Notes: generated from the letters alone by a model not told the origin. A stretch of 64,000 nt of DNA from Oscillibacter valericigenes (GCF_016902445.1 NZ_JACSNX010000004.1:90898-154897); one strand, 5' to 3'; positions 33,197-43,259 are shown, counted from the stretch's first letter. Made by a program: numbers and translations.

Positions 33197-33913
33197 ATGG
33201 GAAAACATCTGGAACTGACGCCGCGCCTGCGGCAGATCGCCGCCTGGGTGCCGCAGAACGCGCACCTCGCTGATGTTGGCACGGATCACGCCTATCTGCC
33301 CGTGTGGCTGACGCTGCAGGGCCGCGTGGCCTCTGCCATTGCCAGCGATCTGCGCCGGGGCCCCCTGGACCGGGCCCGCCAGACCGGCCGGCGGTACGGC
33401 GTGGAGGAGCGCATCACCTACCGCCTGGGCAACGGCCTGGCGGCGGTGCAGCCGGAGGAGTGCGACACCATCGTCATCGCCGGCATGGGGGGCGAGAACA
33501 TCGCCCAGATCCTGGCCCGCGCGCCCTGGACCGCCGATGGCGGCCACACGCTGCTGCTCCAGCCCCAGAGCCGGGCGGAAGCGCTGCGGGCCTTCCTGGC
33601 GGAGAACGGCTATGCCATCCGGCGGGAGGCGCTGGTGCGGGACCGGGGATTCCTCTATCCCGTCATGGAGGCCGGGGCGGGGGAGATGACCCTGACCCTG
33701 GGCCAGCAGTGGGCCGGGGCGGATCTGCTCTATGACCCTCTGGGGGACCGGTACATCATCGAGAAGATCATCCAGCTCCAGGCGGCGGCGGCCGGGTCCA
33801 ACCGGGCGGCGGCACAGTCGGCCAGGGAACGGGGCGACTACGCCCGGGCCGTCATCACGGAGCTTCTGCAAATGAGGGAGGAATGGCGCCATGCCAACGG
33901 TCCGGGAAATTGA
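33197..33913 (+). CDS. trmK: tRNA (adenine(22)-N(1))-methyltransferase
   Basis: A 238-residue SAM-dependent enzyme starting with LTPRLRQIAAWVP and the SAM loop LADVGTDHAYLPVWL. The family motif VIAGMGGENIAQIL is clear. It methylates A22 of tRNAs in Gram-positive bacteria. ATG 33197 has CAGGAGG before it. It overlaps the nif3-like gene by 23 bases, an arrangement typical of Firmicutes. Confidence 0.92.
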   Translation: MGKHLELTPRLRQIAAWVPQNAHLADVGTDHAYLPVWLTLQGRVASAIASDLRRGPLDRARQTGRRYGVEERITYRLGNGLAAVQPEECDTIVIAGMGGENIAQILARAPWTADGGHTLLLQPQSRAEALRAFLAENGYAIRREALVRDRGFLYPVMEAGAGEMTLTLGQQWAGADLLYDPLGDRYIIEKIIQLQAAAAGSNRAAAQSARERGDYARAVITELLQMREEWRHANGPGN

Positions 33914-34682
33914 ACAGGCCCTGTTCCGCCTGGCCCCCAAAGAGGGCGCCATGGACTGGGACAACGTGGGGCAGCTGCTGGGGGACCCGGACCGGGAGGT
34001 CCGGCAGGTCCTGGTGGCTCTGGACATCACGGAGGCTGTGGCGGACGAGGCCATCGCCCAGGGGTGCCAGCTGATCGTCAGCCACCACCCGGTGATGAAC
34101 TGCAAGTGGCTGCCGGTGCAGTCCGTCCGGCAGGACACGCCCCAGGGGCACCTGCTGCTGAAAATCCTGAAGAACGACCTGTCCGCCATCTGCATGCACA
34201 CGAACCTGGATGTGGCCCCCGGCGGCGTCAACGATGCGCTGGCCGCCGCCCTGGGGCTGGAGGACCCTGGGCCGCTGGAGGTCACGGACGGGATCTGCCG
34301 GGTGGGACACCTGTCAAGTCCTATGCCTTTCCAGGCATTCGCCCAGCATGTCTGCCGGTGTCTGCGGGCCAACGGCGTCCGGTACGCCGGGGCAGAGGGC
34401 CCGGTGCAGAAGATCGCGGTGGGCGGCGGCGCCTGCGCCGACTATGCGGACGCGGCCATCGCCGCGGGGTGCGACGTGTTCGTCACCTCGGACCTCAGCT
34501 ATCATGAATTCCTGGACGCGGAGGGGAAGGGCATCCGCCTGATCGACGCGGGCCATTTCCCCACCGAGGACCCCGTGTGCGCCGTGCTGGTGGAGTATCT
34601 GTGCGGACAGTTCCCGGGCCTCGACGTGTCCAAGTCCGCCTCCCACCGGGAGGTCATCCAGTATTACGTAGAAGGAGAGTAA
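33891..34682 (+). CDS. Nif3-like dinuclear metal center protein
   Basis: A 263-residue hexameric Nif3/YqfO-type protein (GTP cyclohydrolase 1 type 2 family). The N-terminal metal site has IVSHHPVM near residues 62-69, MHTNLD follows, and the C-terminal GHFPTE site completes it. The central insertion found in some Bacillus homologues is absent. Its biochemical role is debated. It is translated from within the end of trmK. Confidence 0.9.
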   Translation: MPTVREIEQALFRLAPKEGAMDWDNVGQLLGDPDREVRQVLVALDITEAVADEAIAQGCQLIVSHHPVMNCKWLPVQSVRQDTPQGHLLLKILKNDLSAICMHTNLDVAPGGVNDALAAALGLEDPGPLEVTDGICRVGHLSSPMPFQAFAQHVCRCLRANGVRYAGAEGPVQKIAVGGGACADYADAAIAAGCDVFVTSDLSYHEFLDAEGKGIRLIDAGHFPTEDPVCAVLVEYLCGQFPGLDVSKSASHREVIQYYVEGE

Positions 34683-34688
34683 TCAGCT

Positions 34689-35426
34689 ATGTCCGGACAT
34701 TCCAAGTGGCATAATATCCAGAAGACCAAGGGTGCGGCCGACGCCAAGCGCTCCGCCGCCTTCACCAAGATCGCCAAGGAGATCATCGTGGCCGTGAAAG
34801 AGGGCGGCGGCTCCGGCGACCCCAACAACAACTCCCGTCTGGCCACGGTCATTGCCAAGGCCAAGGCTGTGAACATGCCCAACGACAACATCAAGCGCAC
34901 CATCGACCGGGCTCTGGGCGCCGGCAGCACCGACAACTACGAGGCCGTCACCTACGAGGGCTACGGCCCCGGCGGCGTGGCCGTCATCGTGGAGGCCCTG
35001 ACTGACAACCGCCAGCGCACTGCGCCGGAGGTCCGCCACGCGTTCGACAAGTGCAACGGCAACCTGGGCGCCCAGGGCTGCGTGTCCTGGTCCTTCGACA
35101 AGAAGGGCGTCATCGTCATCGACAACGAGGAGGGTGAGCTGGACGAGGACACCGTCATGATGGATGCCCTGGAGGCCGGCGCCGCCGACTTCGAGGCCGA
35201 CGGCCCCGCCCTGGAGATCACCTGTGACCCCGACGCCTTCAACGACGTGGTGAAGGCCCTGGAGGGGAAGGGCTACGCCTTCGCCAGCGCGGAGATCGAG
35301 ATGGTGCCCCAGAATTACATCACCCTCACCGGCGAGGGAGACGTGAAGAACATGGAGAAGCTCATCGACATGCTGGAGGACAACGACGACGTGCAGAACG
35401 TCTGGCACAACTGGAACAACGACTGA
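34689..35426 (+). CDS. yebC: YebC/PmpR family protein
   Basis: A 245-residue protein beginning MSGHSKWHNIQKTKGAADAK, the family hallmark. Members were annotated as DNA-binding regulators, and recent work ties YebC-type proteins to translation of proline-rich stretches. It is complete and follows the nif3-like gene by six bases. Confidence 0.95.
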   Translation: MSGHSKWHNIQKTKGAADAKRSAAFTKIAKEIIVAVKEGGGSGDPNNNSRLATVIAKAKAVNMPNDNIKRTIDRALGAGSTDNYEAVTYEGYGPGGVAVIVEALTDNRQRTAPEVRHAFDKCNGNLGAQGCVSWSFDKKGVIVIDNEEGELDEDTVMMDALEAGAADFEADGPALEITCDPDAFNDVVKALEGKGYAFASAEIEMVPQNYITLTGEGDVKNMEKLIDMLEDNDDVQNVWHNWNND

Positions 35427-35443
35427 GCCATCGCTGGATACCG

Positions 35444-35470
35444 AGAGGACGGGGAGACCCGTCCTCTTTT
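35444..35470 (+). terminator. Rho-independent terminator after yebC
   Basis: A GAGGACGGG / CCCGTCCTC stem followed by TTTT. Confidence 0.85.
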
Positions 35471-35557
35471 CATCTCCTAAAAAATAAACAAAACTTAACT
35501 TTTGTGTAATCAGCGCGCAAGAGAGGTCCAATGTATTCACATAGAGAAGAAGCCACC

Positions 35558-35605
35558 CATTTGGGCGGGGGAAAACAGCCATGCTGATGGCAGGACATTG
35601 CATTC
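35558..35605. repeat. Partial copy of the AGCCATGCTGAT dispersed repeat
   Basis: CACCCATTTGGGCGGGGGAA followed by AACAGCCATGCTGATGGC resembles the longer copies at 42705-42757 and 63841-63897. It occupies the otherwise empty gap 35471-35658. Confidence 0.5.
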
Positions 35606-35658
35606 CTGCGGAAGCAGCCCCCTGTAGGAGCAGAACTCTCCTCTCTACCACCAGTCGG

Positions 35659-35687
35659 TTGCCAAAATCCGACGATTCGGCTACACT
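35659..35687 (+). promoter_or_regulatory. Sigma-A promoter of the HTH regulator gene
   Basis: TTGCCA (35659-35664), 17-nt spacer, TACACT (35682-35687). Confidence 0.6.
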
Positions 35688-35705
35688 GGACCCGAGGTGA
35701 TACAC

Positions 35706-36686
35706 ATGAACAAGGAGCGGCTTGGCAATTTCATCGGCGGCGAGCGCCGGTCCCTGGGCCTGACCCAGAAGGATCTGGCCGCCCGGCTCCACGTGACGGA
35801 CAAGGCCGTCAGCAAGTGGGAGCGGGGAATGAGCTATCCAGACGTGACGCTGCTGGAACCTCTGGCGGGGGCGCTGGATCTGACGGTGGAGGAGCTGATG
35901 GCCTGCCGGCGGCAGGCGGTGAAAGGAGAGGAGGAGACCATGCAGAACCTGTTGGACATCTCCCGGGACAGCGTGCGGAAGGAGCGGCGGCGATCCTGGC
36001 AGCGGCTGGCGGCGGTGCTGGTGCTGCTGGCCATCACAGCCGCCGTGGTGGCGTGGACGCAAATTATGGTGACAGAGGACGTACGGGACACACTGGTGCT
36101 GATGGAGACCGTGGACAGCGTAGACTATGTGTACATCGAGGGGGAGGAGGGCCACCTCATCAAGCTGAAGTGCGGAGGCGGTGTGAACATCGACGGCGTT
36201 CAGCTCGCAGATCAGGCGGGAGACAAACAGATCTTCCAAATCTCCTGCCGCTACAGCCGGCTGACCCGAGAGGGCACTGTGACAGCGCTGGAGGCAACCG
36301 GCAACTACTCCCTGGGCGGGATCATGGACGCCCAAATGGACGAAGGGGAGGGGCCGCTGTTCGGCCTGTCCATGGTGTACCGCAAGAGCGAAAACTACTA
36401 CCCCAATCCATACGGGGAGGGTTACCTGTGCGACTATATCTGCTGGGTCTATACCAATCTGGGACCCTTTGATTCCAGGGACATCCTGCGGGTGGAGGAC
36501 TGCGTCACCGCCACGCCCTGGGACGCCGACGGCGACGGCATCGACGAGCTGGTGGTCCGCACCCGCTGGCCGGAGAAACCCTATTCCGTCTACGATATGG
36601 TGGACGGGGAAGTGCAGGCGGTCTCCTGGCCGGACACGGTGCCGGAGGAGATTCGGGAAAATCTGACGTGCATTTGGGAACAGTGA
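35706..36686 (+). CDS. Membrane-anchored XRE-family HTH regulator with extracytoplasmic domain
   Basis: An N-terminal HTH_3 domain (residues 5-60, SLGLTQKDLAARLHVTDKAV) is followed by an Arg/Glu-rich linker and one transmembrane helix (about 99-118). The remaining 200 residues should be outside the membrane and include an Asp-rich loop DADGDGIDEL near residue 273, which resembles a calcium-binding EF-hand or VCBS-type loop. The layout suggests a one-component membrane sensor. The ligand and targets are unknown. Start ATG 35706 follows GAGGTGA; a GTG three codons upstream is possible. Confidence 0.75.
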   Translation: MNKERLGNFIGGERRSLGLTQKDLAARLHVTDKAVSKWERGMSYPDVTLLEPLAGALDLTVEELMACRRQAVKGEEETMQNLLDISRDSVRKERRRSWQRLAAVLVLLAITAAVVAWTQIMVTEDVRDTLVLMETVDSVDYVYIEGEEGHLIKLKCGGGVNIDGVQLADQAGDKQIFQISCRYSRLTREGTVTALEATGNYSLGGIMDAQMDEGEGPLFGLSMVYRKSENYYPNPYGEGYLCDYICWVYTNLGPFDSRDILRVEDCVTATPWDADGDGIDELVVRTRWPEKPYSVYDMVDGEVQAVSWPDTVPEEIRENLTCIWEQ

Positions 36687-36699
36687 GGAGGTGCCGCCC

Positions 36700-36864
36700 A
36701 TGGAGACCAATACAGCCACCCTCTGGGAGCTGTGGGTGGACCCGGTGCGGCGGATCGTCTCCTTCCACCCGGAGGCGGGCGGGCAGTATCTGGCCTTCCG
36801 GAGCCGGGAGCTGTTTCTCCGCTGCATCGACCAGTACACCGCGCAGCAGTACCGGTATCAATAG
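36700..36864 (+). CDS. Conserved-looking small protein (54 aa) before rnpB
   Basis: ATG 36700 follows GAGGAGGT at ideal spacing, 13 bases after the HTH regulator stop. The 54 residues are mixed polar/aromatic (ETNTATLWELWVDPVRRIVS and a QYLAF, FLRCIDQYTAQQYRYQ end) with no signal or membrane segment. I do not recognise a named family. It is likely co-transcribed with the regulator. Confidence 0.6.
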   Translation: METNTATLWELWVDPVRRIVSFHPEAGGQYLAFRSRELFLRCIDQYTAQQYRYQ

Positions 36865-36868
36865 GGAC

Positions 36869-36900
36869 CAAAAGAGGCCCTGGCGTTCGCCAGGACCTCT
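36869..36900 (-). terminator. Rho-independent terminator of rnpB
   Basis: An AGAGG-CCTGGCG hairpin closed by a TTC loop. On the minus strand it ends CCTCTTTTGG. It may also stop plus-strand transcripts from the 54-aa gene. Confidence 0.75.
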
Positions 36901-36904
36901 TCTT

Positions 36905-37472
36905 GTACGAGCAAGACTGTAAGCCGGGTTCTGTATTTGACAGTCATCTATCTCGACGCATCGTTGCCGATACGCTCCAGCCACCCCGGGAGCGGCCGGG
37001 CCAGCCTTGGGGGTCGGACCCCCTGCTCCCATACCGGTGTTGCTCCGGATAGAGTTTACAGCGACGGACAGTCTCCAGCCGTCGGGTGCGCTCTTACCGC
37101 ACCTTTCCACCCTTACCTCGTCGTCGCAAGCTCCATATCCTTCGCTTCCGCCTTGCGGCGAAAGCTCACTCATTCCGCTGCTCCTCCTCTTCCGAAAAGA
37201 ACCGCTTCGCTGGGTTCTTTCCGGAGTGGGGGACGCGGTGGCGCTGCACGCACTGTATCCTGCCGAACCAACGTGGAACGGCGCCGTCATCGTGGGTTGC
37301 GCTGATGACAGCGAAGGATATGGAGCTTGCGACGACGGGGCGGTATATCTCTGTTGCACTTTTCCTGAAGTCGCCTTCGGCGGGCGTTACCCGTTATCCT
37401 TGCCCTGTGGAGCCCGGACTTTCCTCACGACCGGCCTTTCGGCCTGGCCGCGCGACTGTCTGTCTTACTCGC
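36905..37472 (-). ncRNA. rnpB: RNase P RNA (bacterial type A) with large inserted P12 arm
   Basis: The catalytic RNA of RNase P, which matures tRNA 5' ends. Read on the minus strand it holds the conserved blocks GAGGAAAGTCCGGGCTCCAC, the GGGTAACGCCC and ACAGAGATATACCGCC regions, GGTAAGGGTGGAAAGGTGCG with GTAAGAGCGCACC, and the 3' ACAGAACCCGGCTTA. P1 is formed by CGAGTAAGAC with GTCTTGCTCG. The total of about 568 nt is long for type A. About 219 nt at the P12 position (37119-37337) are bounded by a perfect 27-bp inverted repeat; without them the RNA is about 349 nt, an ordinary size. Ends are estimated from the promoter and P1. Confidence 0.93.
37119..37337. repeat. Palindromic insertion within the RNase P RNA P12 arm
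   Basis: Perfect 27-base inverted repeats at 37119-37145 and 37311-37337 enclose 165 nt. Inside is a second hairpin (TCCGAAAAGAACC against GGGTTCTTTCCGGA, about 37191-37226). Parts of the left half (GTCGTCGCAA, TTCCGCCT-GCGGCGAAA, GCTCCTCCTCT) recur in the same order at 63902-63978. Confidence 0.85.
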
Positions 37473-37478
37473 CCGTCT

Positions 37479-37507
37479 ATTTTACCGGAATCCGGCGGGA
37501 TTGTCAA
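37479..37507 (-). promoter_or_regulatory. Sigma-A promoter of rnpB
   Basis: Minus strand: consensus TTGACA (37507-37502), 17-nt spacer, TAAAAT (37484-37479), as expected for a highly transcribed stable RNA. Confidence 0.88.
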
Positions 37508-37514
37508 CGCCTGG

Positions 37515-38087
37515 TCACTCTGCGGCCTCCACATCGGCGGCGGTCACCAGGGCGTCCCGCTGGAGATACCGGATGGCCCGCAGGGAGGCCGCGTGGGCCT
37601 CCGGATCAGAGCCGGCCACCGCGTCCGCCACCACCCGGATGTGGTAGTCCCACTGGTGGGCATCCGCGGCGGTGTAGTGGATACACACGTCCGTCAGGCC
37701 GCCCACCAGCACCAGCGTGTCCACCTGGAGGCCCCGCAGCAAGATCTCCAGATCCGTGCCGAAGAAGGCGCTGTACCGCCGCTTGACCACCCGGTACTCC
37801 CCCGGCAGGGGATAGGTGAGCTAGGCGAAGTCCGTGCCGGGGCTGTCCTCCAGACAGTGGGGCCCCTCGGCGCCATCCAGCTCCCGGCCGAAGTCCACAT
37901 GATCCGCCCGGTGGGCCTCCTGGACATGGATCACCGGCAGGCGGCGGGCCCGGAACACGTCCAGCACCCTCCGGGCACTGCGGATGCAGTCCCAGGTAGG
38001 GTCCGCCAGATTGTCCGGGGTCATGTTCTGAAAGTCCTCCTGCTGGATGTCGATGACCAGCAGAGCGCAGTTGGTTCCCAGCTTCAT
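37515..38087 (-). pseudogene. Isochorismatase-family cysteine hydrolase interrupted by an in-frame amber codon
   Basis: The two halves are in the same frame: residues LLVIDIQQEDFQN up to PGTDFA, then TAG at 37823-37821, then LTYPLPGEYRVVKRRYSAFF on to the end. The catalytic Asp (VIDIQ) is before the stop; the Lys (VVKRRYSAF) and Cys (GGLTDVCIHYTAADAHQ) are after it. A single base change (for example GAG or CAG to TAG) would explain it. Start ATG 38087 follows AAGGAG. Read-through or sequencing error are alternatives. The original substrate is unknown, as the family hydrolyses varied amides and ethers. Confidence 0.82.
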
Positions 38088-38132
38088 GGCTGTCACTCCT
38101 TTTTGATGATTTTCGAAGGGGGACAGCCGGGC

Positions 38133-38171
38133 TCAGTCCCGGTCAAAATTGACGCCAAGGCTCATTTTCAT
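38133..38171 (-). other. Possible 12-codon leader ORF
   Basis: On the minus strand AAGGAG precedes ATG at 38171, opening MKMSLGVNFDRD and a stop, 45 bases before the cysteine hydrolase start and downstream of its promoter. It could be a leader peptide or chance. Confidence 0.3.
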
Positions 38172-38203
38172 CTCGGCAGCGCTCCTTTCCTGATGGTGAG
38201 GCC

Positions 38204-38232
38204 AGTATACCAGACCGGATCGCCCCGCGCAA
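38204..38232 (-). promoter_or_regulatory. Promoter of the interrupted cysteine hydrolase gene
   Basis: Minus strand: TTGCGC (38232-38227), 17-nt spacer, TATACT (38209-38204). Confidence 0.6.
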
Positions 38233-38268
38233 GATCGGAGAAAACAACCGGGAACCGGACCACCCCGG

Positions 38269-38297
38269 TTGTAATTTTCCCCAAACTGCGGTATAAT
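38269..38297 (+). promoter_or_regulatory. Sigma-A promoter of murD
   Basis: TTGTAA (38269-38274), 17-nt spacer, TATAAT (38292-38297). Confidence 0.78.
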
Positions 38298-38347
38298 TCC
38301 CTTGTCTGTCAATCTCTGCCGCCTGGCGCGGCGTTAGGAGCGTTTCC

Positions 38348-39724
38348 ATGAAATTTGAGGAATATCTTTCTTCCCTGCGTGGCAAGTCCGTGGCCGTCAT
38401 CGGCATCGGTGTCAGCAACCAGCCCCTGATCCGGCTGCTGCTGGACCGCGGCATCCAAGTCACTGCCTGTGATAAAAAAAACCGGGAGGACCTGGGAGAG
38501 CTGGGAGACGAGCTGGAACGGCACGGCTGCCGCCTCCAGCTGGGGGAAGACTACCTGAAAGACCTGACGGAGGACGTCATCTTCCGCACCCCCGGCCTGC
38601 GGCCCGACGTGCCGGAGCTGGCGGCGGCGGTGGAGCGCGGGAGCCGGCTTACTAGCGAGATGGAGGTCTTTTTTGAGGTCTGCCCCTGTACCGAGATCGC
38701 CGTCACCGGCTCCGACGGCAAGACGACGACCACCACCATCATCGCAAAGCTGCTGGAGGCCGCCGGGCGCACCGTTCACCTGGGGGGCAACATCGGCCAC
38801 CCGCTGCTGTGCGACACGCCGGACATCGCGGCCACGGACCTGGCGGTGCTGGAGCTCAGCTCCTTCCAGCTGATGACCATGGATCGGAGCCCCCACATCG
38901 CCGTGGTGACGAACCTTTCCCCCAACCACCTGGACGTCCACAAGAGCTACGAGGAGTATATCGCTGCCAAGGAGAATATCTTTACACACCAGACGAACCA
39001 GGATACTGCCATCTTCAACGCAGACAATGAGGCCACCGTCCGCTGCGCGGAAAAGGCCCCGGGCCGGGTCCGGTGGTTCTCCCGGAAGCGGGAGGTGGCG
39101 GACGGCGTGTTCCTCCGGGGCACATCCATCGTCTGCCGGAATGCTGAGGGCGAGCGGGTGGTGCTGGACACCGCCGACATCAAGCTGCCCGGCGTCCACA
39201 ACATCGAGAACTACATGGCTGCCATCGCCGCCGTGGACAGCATGGTACCCGACGAGACCATCCGGGACTTTGCCCGGACCTTTGGCGGCGTGGAGCACCG
39301 GATCGAGCTGGTGCGGGAACTGGATGGGGTGAAGTGGTACAACGACTCCATCGCCTCCAGCCCCAGCCGCACCATCGCCGGGCTCCGGTCCTTCCCGGAG
39401 AAGGTCATCCTCATTGCCGGGGGCAAGGACAAGGGCATCTCCTACGACGCCATCGGCCCGGAGATCAACGAGCACGTGAAGGCCCTGATCCTCTGCGGTG
39501 CCACCGCCGGGGTCATCCGGGCCGCCGTGGAGAAGGCCTCCAACTTCACTGGCCTCCCCATCATGGAGGTGGACAGCTACCCCGCCGCGGTGGAGCTGGC
39601 CCGCAGGACGGCGCAGCCCGGCGACGTGGTGCTCCTGTCCCCGGCCAGCACCTCCTTTGACCGGTTCGCCAACTTCATGGAGCGGGGCAAGGTCTTCAAG
39701 GACCTGGTGAACGCGTTGAAATAA
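38348..39724 (+). CDS. murD: UDP-N-acetylmuramoyl-L-alanine--D-glutamate ligase
   Basis: It adds D-glutamate to the peptidoglycan precursor. The Rossmann-like N-domain (VAVIGIGVSNQPLI) is followed by the ATP loop GSDGKTTTTT near 121-130, the Mur-ligase signature (ELSSFQL, NLSPNHLDVH) and the C-domain (GVEHRIELV, YNDSIASSP, GGKDKG). It has 458 residues. It stands alone, away from a dcw cluster, with its own promoter. Confidence 0.95.
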   Translation: MKFEEYLSSLRGKSVAVIGIGVSNQPLIRLLLDRGIQVTACDKKNREDLGELGDELERHGCRLQLGEDYLKDLTEDVIFRTPGLRPDVPELAAAVERGSRLTSEMEVFFEVCPCTEIAVTGSDGKTTTTTIIAKLLEAAGRTVHLGGNIGHPLLCDTPDIAATDLAVLELSSFQLMTMDRSPHIAVVTNLSPNHLDVHKSYEEYIAAKENIFTHQTNQDTAIFNADNEATVRCAEKAPGRVRWFSRKREVADGVFLRGTSIVCRNAEGERVVLDTADIKLPGVHNIENYMAAIAAVDSMVPDETIRDFARTFGGVEHRIELVRELDGVKWYNDSIASSPSRTIAGLRSFPEKVILIAGGKDKGISYDAIGPEINEHVKALILCGATAGVIRAAVEKASNFTGLPIMEVDSYPAAVELARRTAQPGDVVLLSPASTSFDRFANFMERGKVFKDLVNALK

Positions 39725-39748
39725 GGCCAGGCCGCCCCCGCATACAAT
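39719..39748 (+). promoter_or_regulatory. Sigma-E-like promoter of yunB
   Basis: AAATAAGG (39719-39726) overlapping the murD stop, 14-nt spacer, and CATACAAT (39741-39748), an exact match to the sigma-E -10 consensus. yunB is a sigma-E gene in Bacillus subtilis. Confidence 0.65.
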
Positions 39749-39769
39749 GGCGGGAAGGGGGGCGGCATC

Positions 39770-40477
39770 ATGATCTGGCGCGGATTTTACTTCTACCGCC
39801 GGCGGATGGACCGGCGGAGGGTGCTGCGGGCCCTGCTCTTTCTCACCATGGTCCTGGCGCTGACTGTGGCCTTTATTGCCGCCACCCAGATGCGGCCTCT
39901 GCTGGAGAGCATGGCCACGACCCGGGTGTCCAACACCGTCACCCGCATCGTCAGTGAGGCGGTGTATGAGGCCATCGAGAAGGGCGAGCTGCAGTATGAC
40001 GGTCTGGTAGCCTTTGAGAAGGACACGGAGGGCCACATCACCGCCGTGCGGAGCAATATGGCGGCCTTCAACCACCTGCAGGCGGAGATCCTGGATACCG
40101 TCCTGACCCGGATCAGTCAGGTACCCACCGGAGATTTGTCCATCCCCATCGGCAGCCTGACTGGATCTGCGCTGCTGGCGGGCCGGGGGCCCAGGATCAG
40201 TGTGCGGATGGAGTCGGTGGGTTCGTCAGAGGCCAATTTCCGCAACGCCTTTACCTCTGCCGGCATCAACCAGACGAAGCACCAGATCATTTTGACGGTG
40301 GATGTATCTGTCAGCATCCTGCTGCCGGGATTCCGCACCGCCACCAAGGTGTCCAACTCCTTCATCGTGGCGGAGACGGTGATCGTGGGAACGGTGCCGG
40401 ACACCTACACCTATTTCTCCACAGACCCGGATACCTATGAAGAGGATCTGAAGGACTACATTCTGAACAACAGCTGA
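39770..40477 (+). CDS. yunB: Sporulation protein YunB
   Basis: A 235-residue membrane-anchored protein. A basic N-terminus (YRRRMDRRR) is followed by one transmembrane segment (about 20-40) and a soluble domain with RVSNTVTRIVSEAVYEAI and the GSLTGSALLAGRGPRI segment characteristic of YunB. The family is needed for full sporulation, with an unclear mechanism. A sigma-E-like promoter precedes it and ligA follows after 15 bases. Confidence 0.88.
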   Translation: MIWRGFYFYRRRMDRRRVLRALLFLTMVLALTVAFIAATQMRPLLESMATTRVSNTVTRIVSEAVYEAIEKGELQYDGLVAFEKDTEGHITAVRSNMAAFNHLQAEILDTVLTRISQVPTGDLSIPIGSLTGSALLAGRGPRISVRMESVGSSEANFRNAFTSAGINQTKHQIILTVDVSVSILLPGFRTATKVSNSFIVAETVIVGTVPDTYTYFSTDPDTYEEDLKDYILNNS

Positions 40478-42529
<2,052 letters not shown>

Positions 42530-42532
42530 ACG

Positions 42533-42561
42533 AAAGGCGGAGGCGGCAGCCTCCGCTTTTT
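42533..42561 (+). terminator. Rho-independent terminator after ligA
   Basis: An 8-bp GCGGAGGC / GCCTCCGC stem, 4-nt loop and TTTTT. Confidence 0.85.
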
Positions 42562-42669
42562 CGGCCGTTCCGCAGCCGGGGTGCTGGCTTCCGCCGGGGA
42601 AACCAGGTGGGCCGCCGTCCGGGATGATCCAGTTCCCACAGGGGGGCGTTCCCTCGGAGGTACGCCCGC

Positions 42670-42701
42670 ATTCTCTTTTTGGCAAGGCCAAAAGAGAAAT
42701 G
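42670..42701. repeat. Hairpin in the ligA downstream gap
   Basis: TTCTCTTTTTGGC and GCCAAAAGAGAA form a near-perfect stem around AAG. It adjoins the dispersed repeat copy at 42705 and may belong to the same element. Confidence 0.6.
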
Positions 42702-42704
42702 GGA

Positions 42705-42757
42705 GGTGCATCTGCCCGGCAATCAGCATGGCTGCTATTCCCGCGACCAATGGGACG
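42705..42757 (-). repeat. AGCCATGCTGAT dispersed repeat, inverted copy
   Basis: The reverse complement of this stretch matches 63841-63897 at most positions (GTCCCATTGG, CGCGGGAAT, AGCCATGCTGAT, GGGCAGATGCACC blocks). The 430-nt gap 42562-42990 otherwise holds AT-rich DNA near 42830-42860 and no gene I can support. Confidence 0.7.
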
Positions 42758-42990
42758 CACCCCAACATCCCCCCTACAGAAGCGCCTTTGGCCAGTCCGA
42801 CCAGCTGCGATTGTACTGGTTGTATAGTTGTATAAAAATATAATAAATTTTTGTGCATTTCATCAATAACTTCCGGGGGCCTCCCCTGAAACATTATCCA
42901 GTTCGGCCATAGACAATCCGGGGCCGCCGTGGTATCTTTGTGAAGCACCAGCGGAGAGCTGGTAGTCTGACAAGAAAGGATGTGTTTCCC

Positions 42991-43236
42991 ATGCGACTGC
43001 GTTCTGAAGCGGATGTGCAGGAGTTCCTGGATGCTGTCAATCAGTGCGGCGGAGAGGTGTACCTGAAGAGCCCGGAGGGAGACATTTTTAATTTGAAATC
43101 CTCCATGTCCCGGTATATCGCTATCGGCCGTCTCATCGAGGAGCAGGGGGATTCCCTGGAGCTTTTTGCCGACCGGAAAGAGGACCAGGCCCTGCTGATG
43201 CCCCTGGTGGAGGACCTGATGAAGAACGGGGACTGA
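42991..43236 (+). CDS. Hypothetical HPr-like small protein (81 aa)
   Basis: ATG 42991 follows AAAGGA. The 81 residues (RLRSEADVQEFLDAVNQCGG, then VYLKSPEGDIFNLKSSMSRY) have the beta-alpha pattern and spacing of HPr-fold proteins. It lacks the HPr phosphorylation histidine, so phosphotransfer is unlikely. Function unknown. It stands alone between a repeat-rich gap and a bidirectional terminator. Confidence 0.6.
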   Translation: MRLRSEADVQEFLDAVNQCGGEVYLKSPEGDIFNLKSSMSRYIAIGRLIEEQGDSLELFADRKEDQALLMPLVEDLMKNGD

Positions 43237-43259
43237 GCAATCAGCCTCCAAAGCGCCTG

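Noticed and set aside
37086..38351. 421-codon plus-strand frame across rnpB and the cysteine hydrolase
   Set aside because: It is antisense to the RNase P RNA and the hydrolase pseudogene and resembles no protein family.
42940..42990. GTG start 17 codons upstream for the 81-aa gene
   Set aside because: No ribosome site at proper spacing; AAAGGA sits before ATG 42991.
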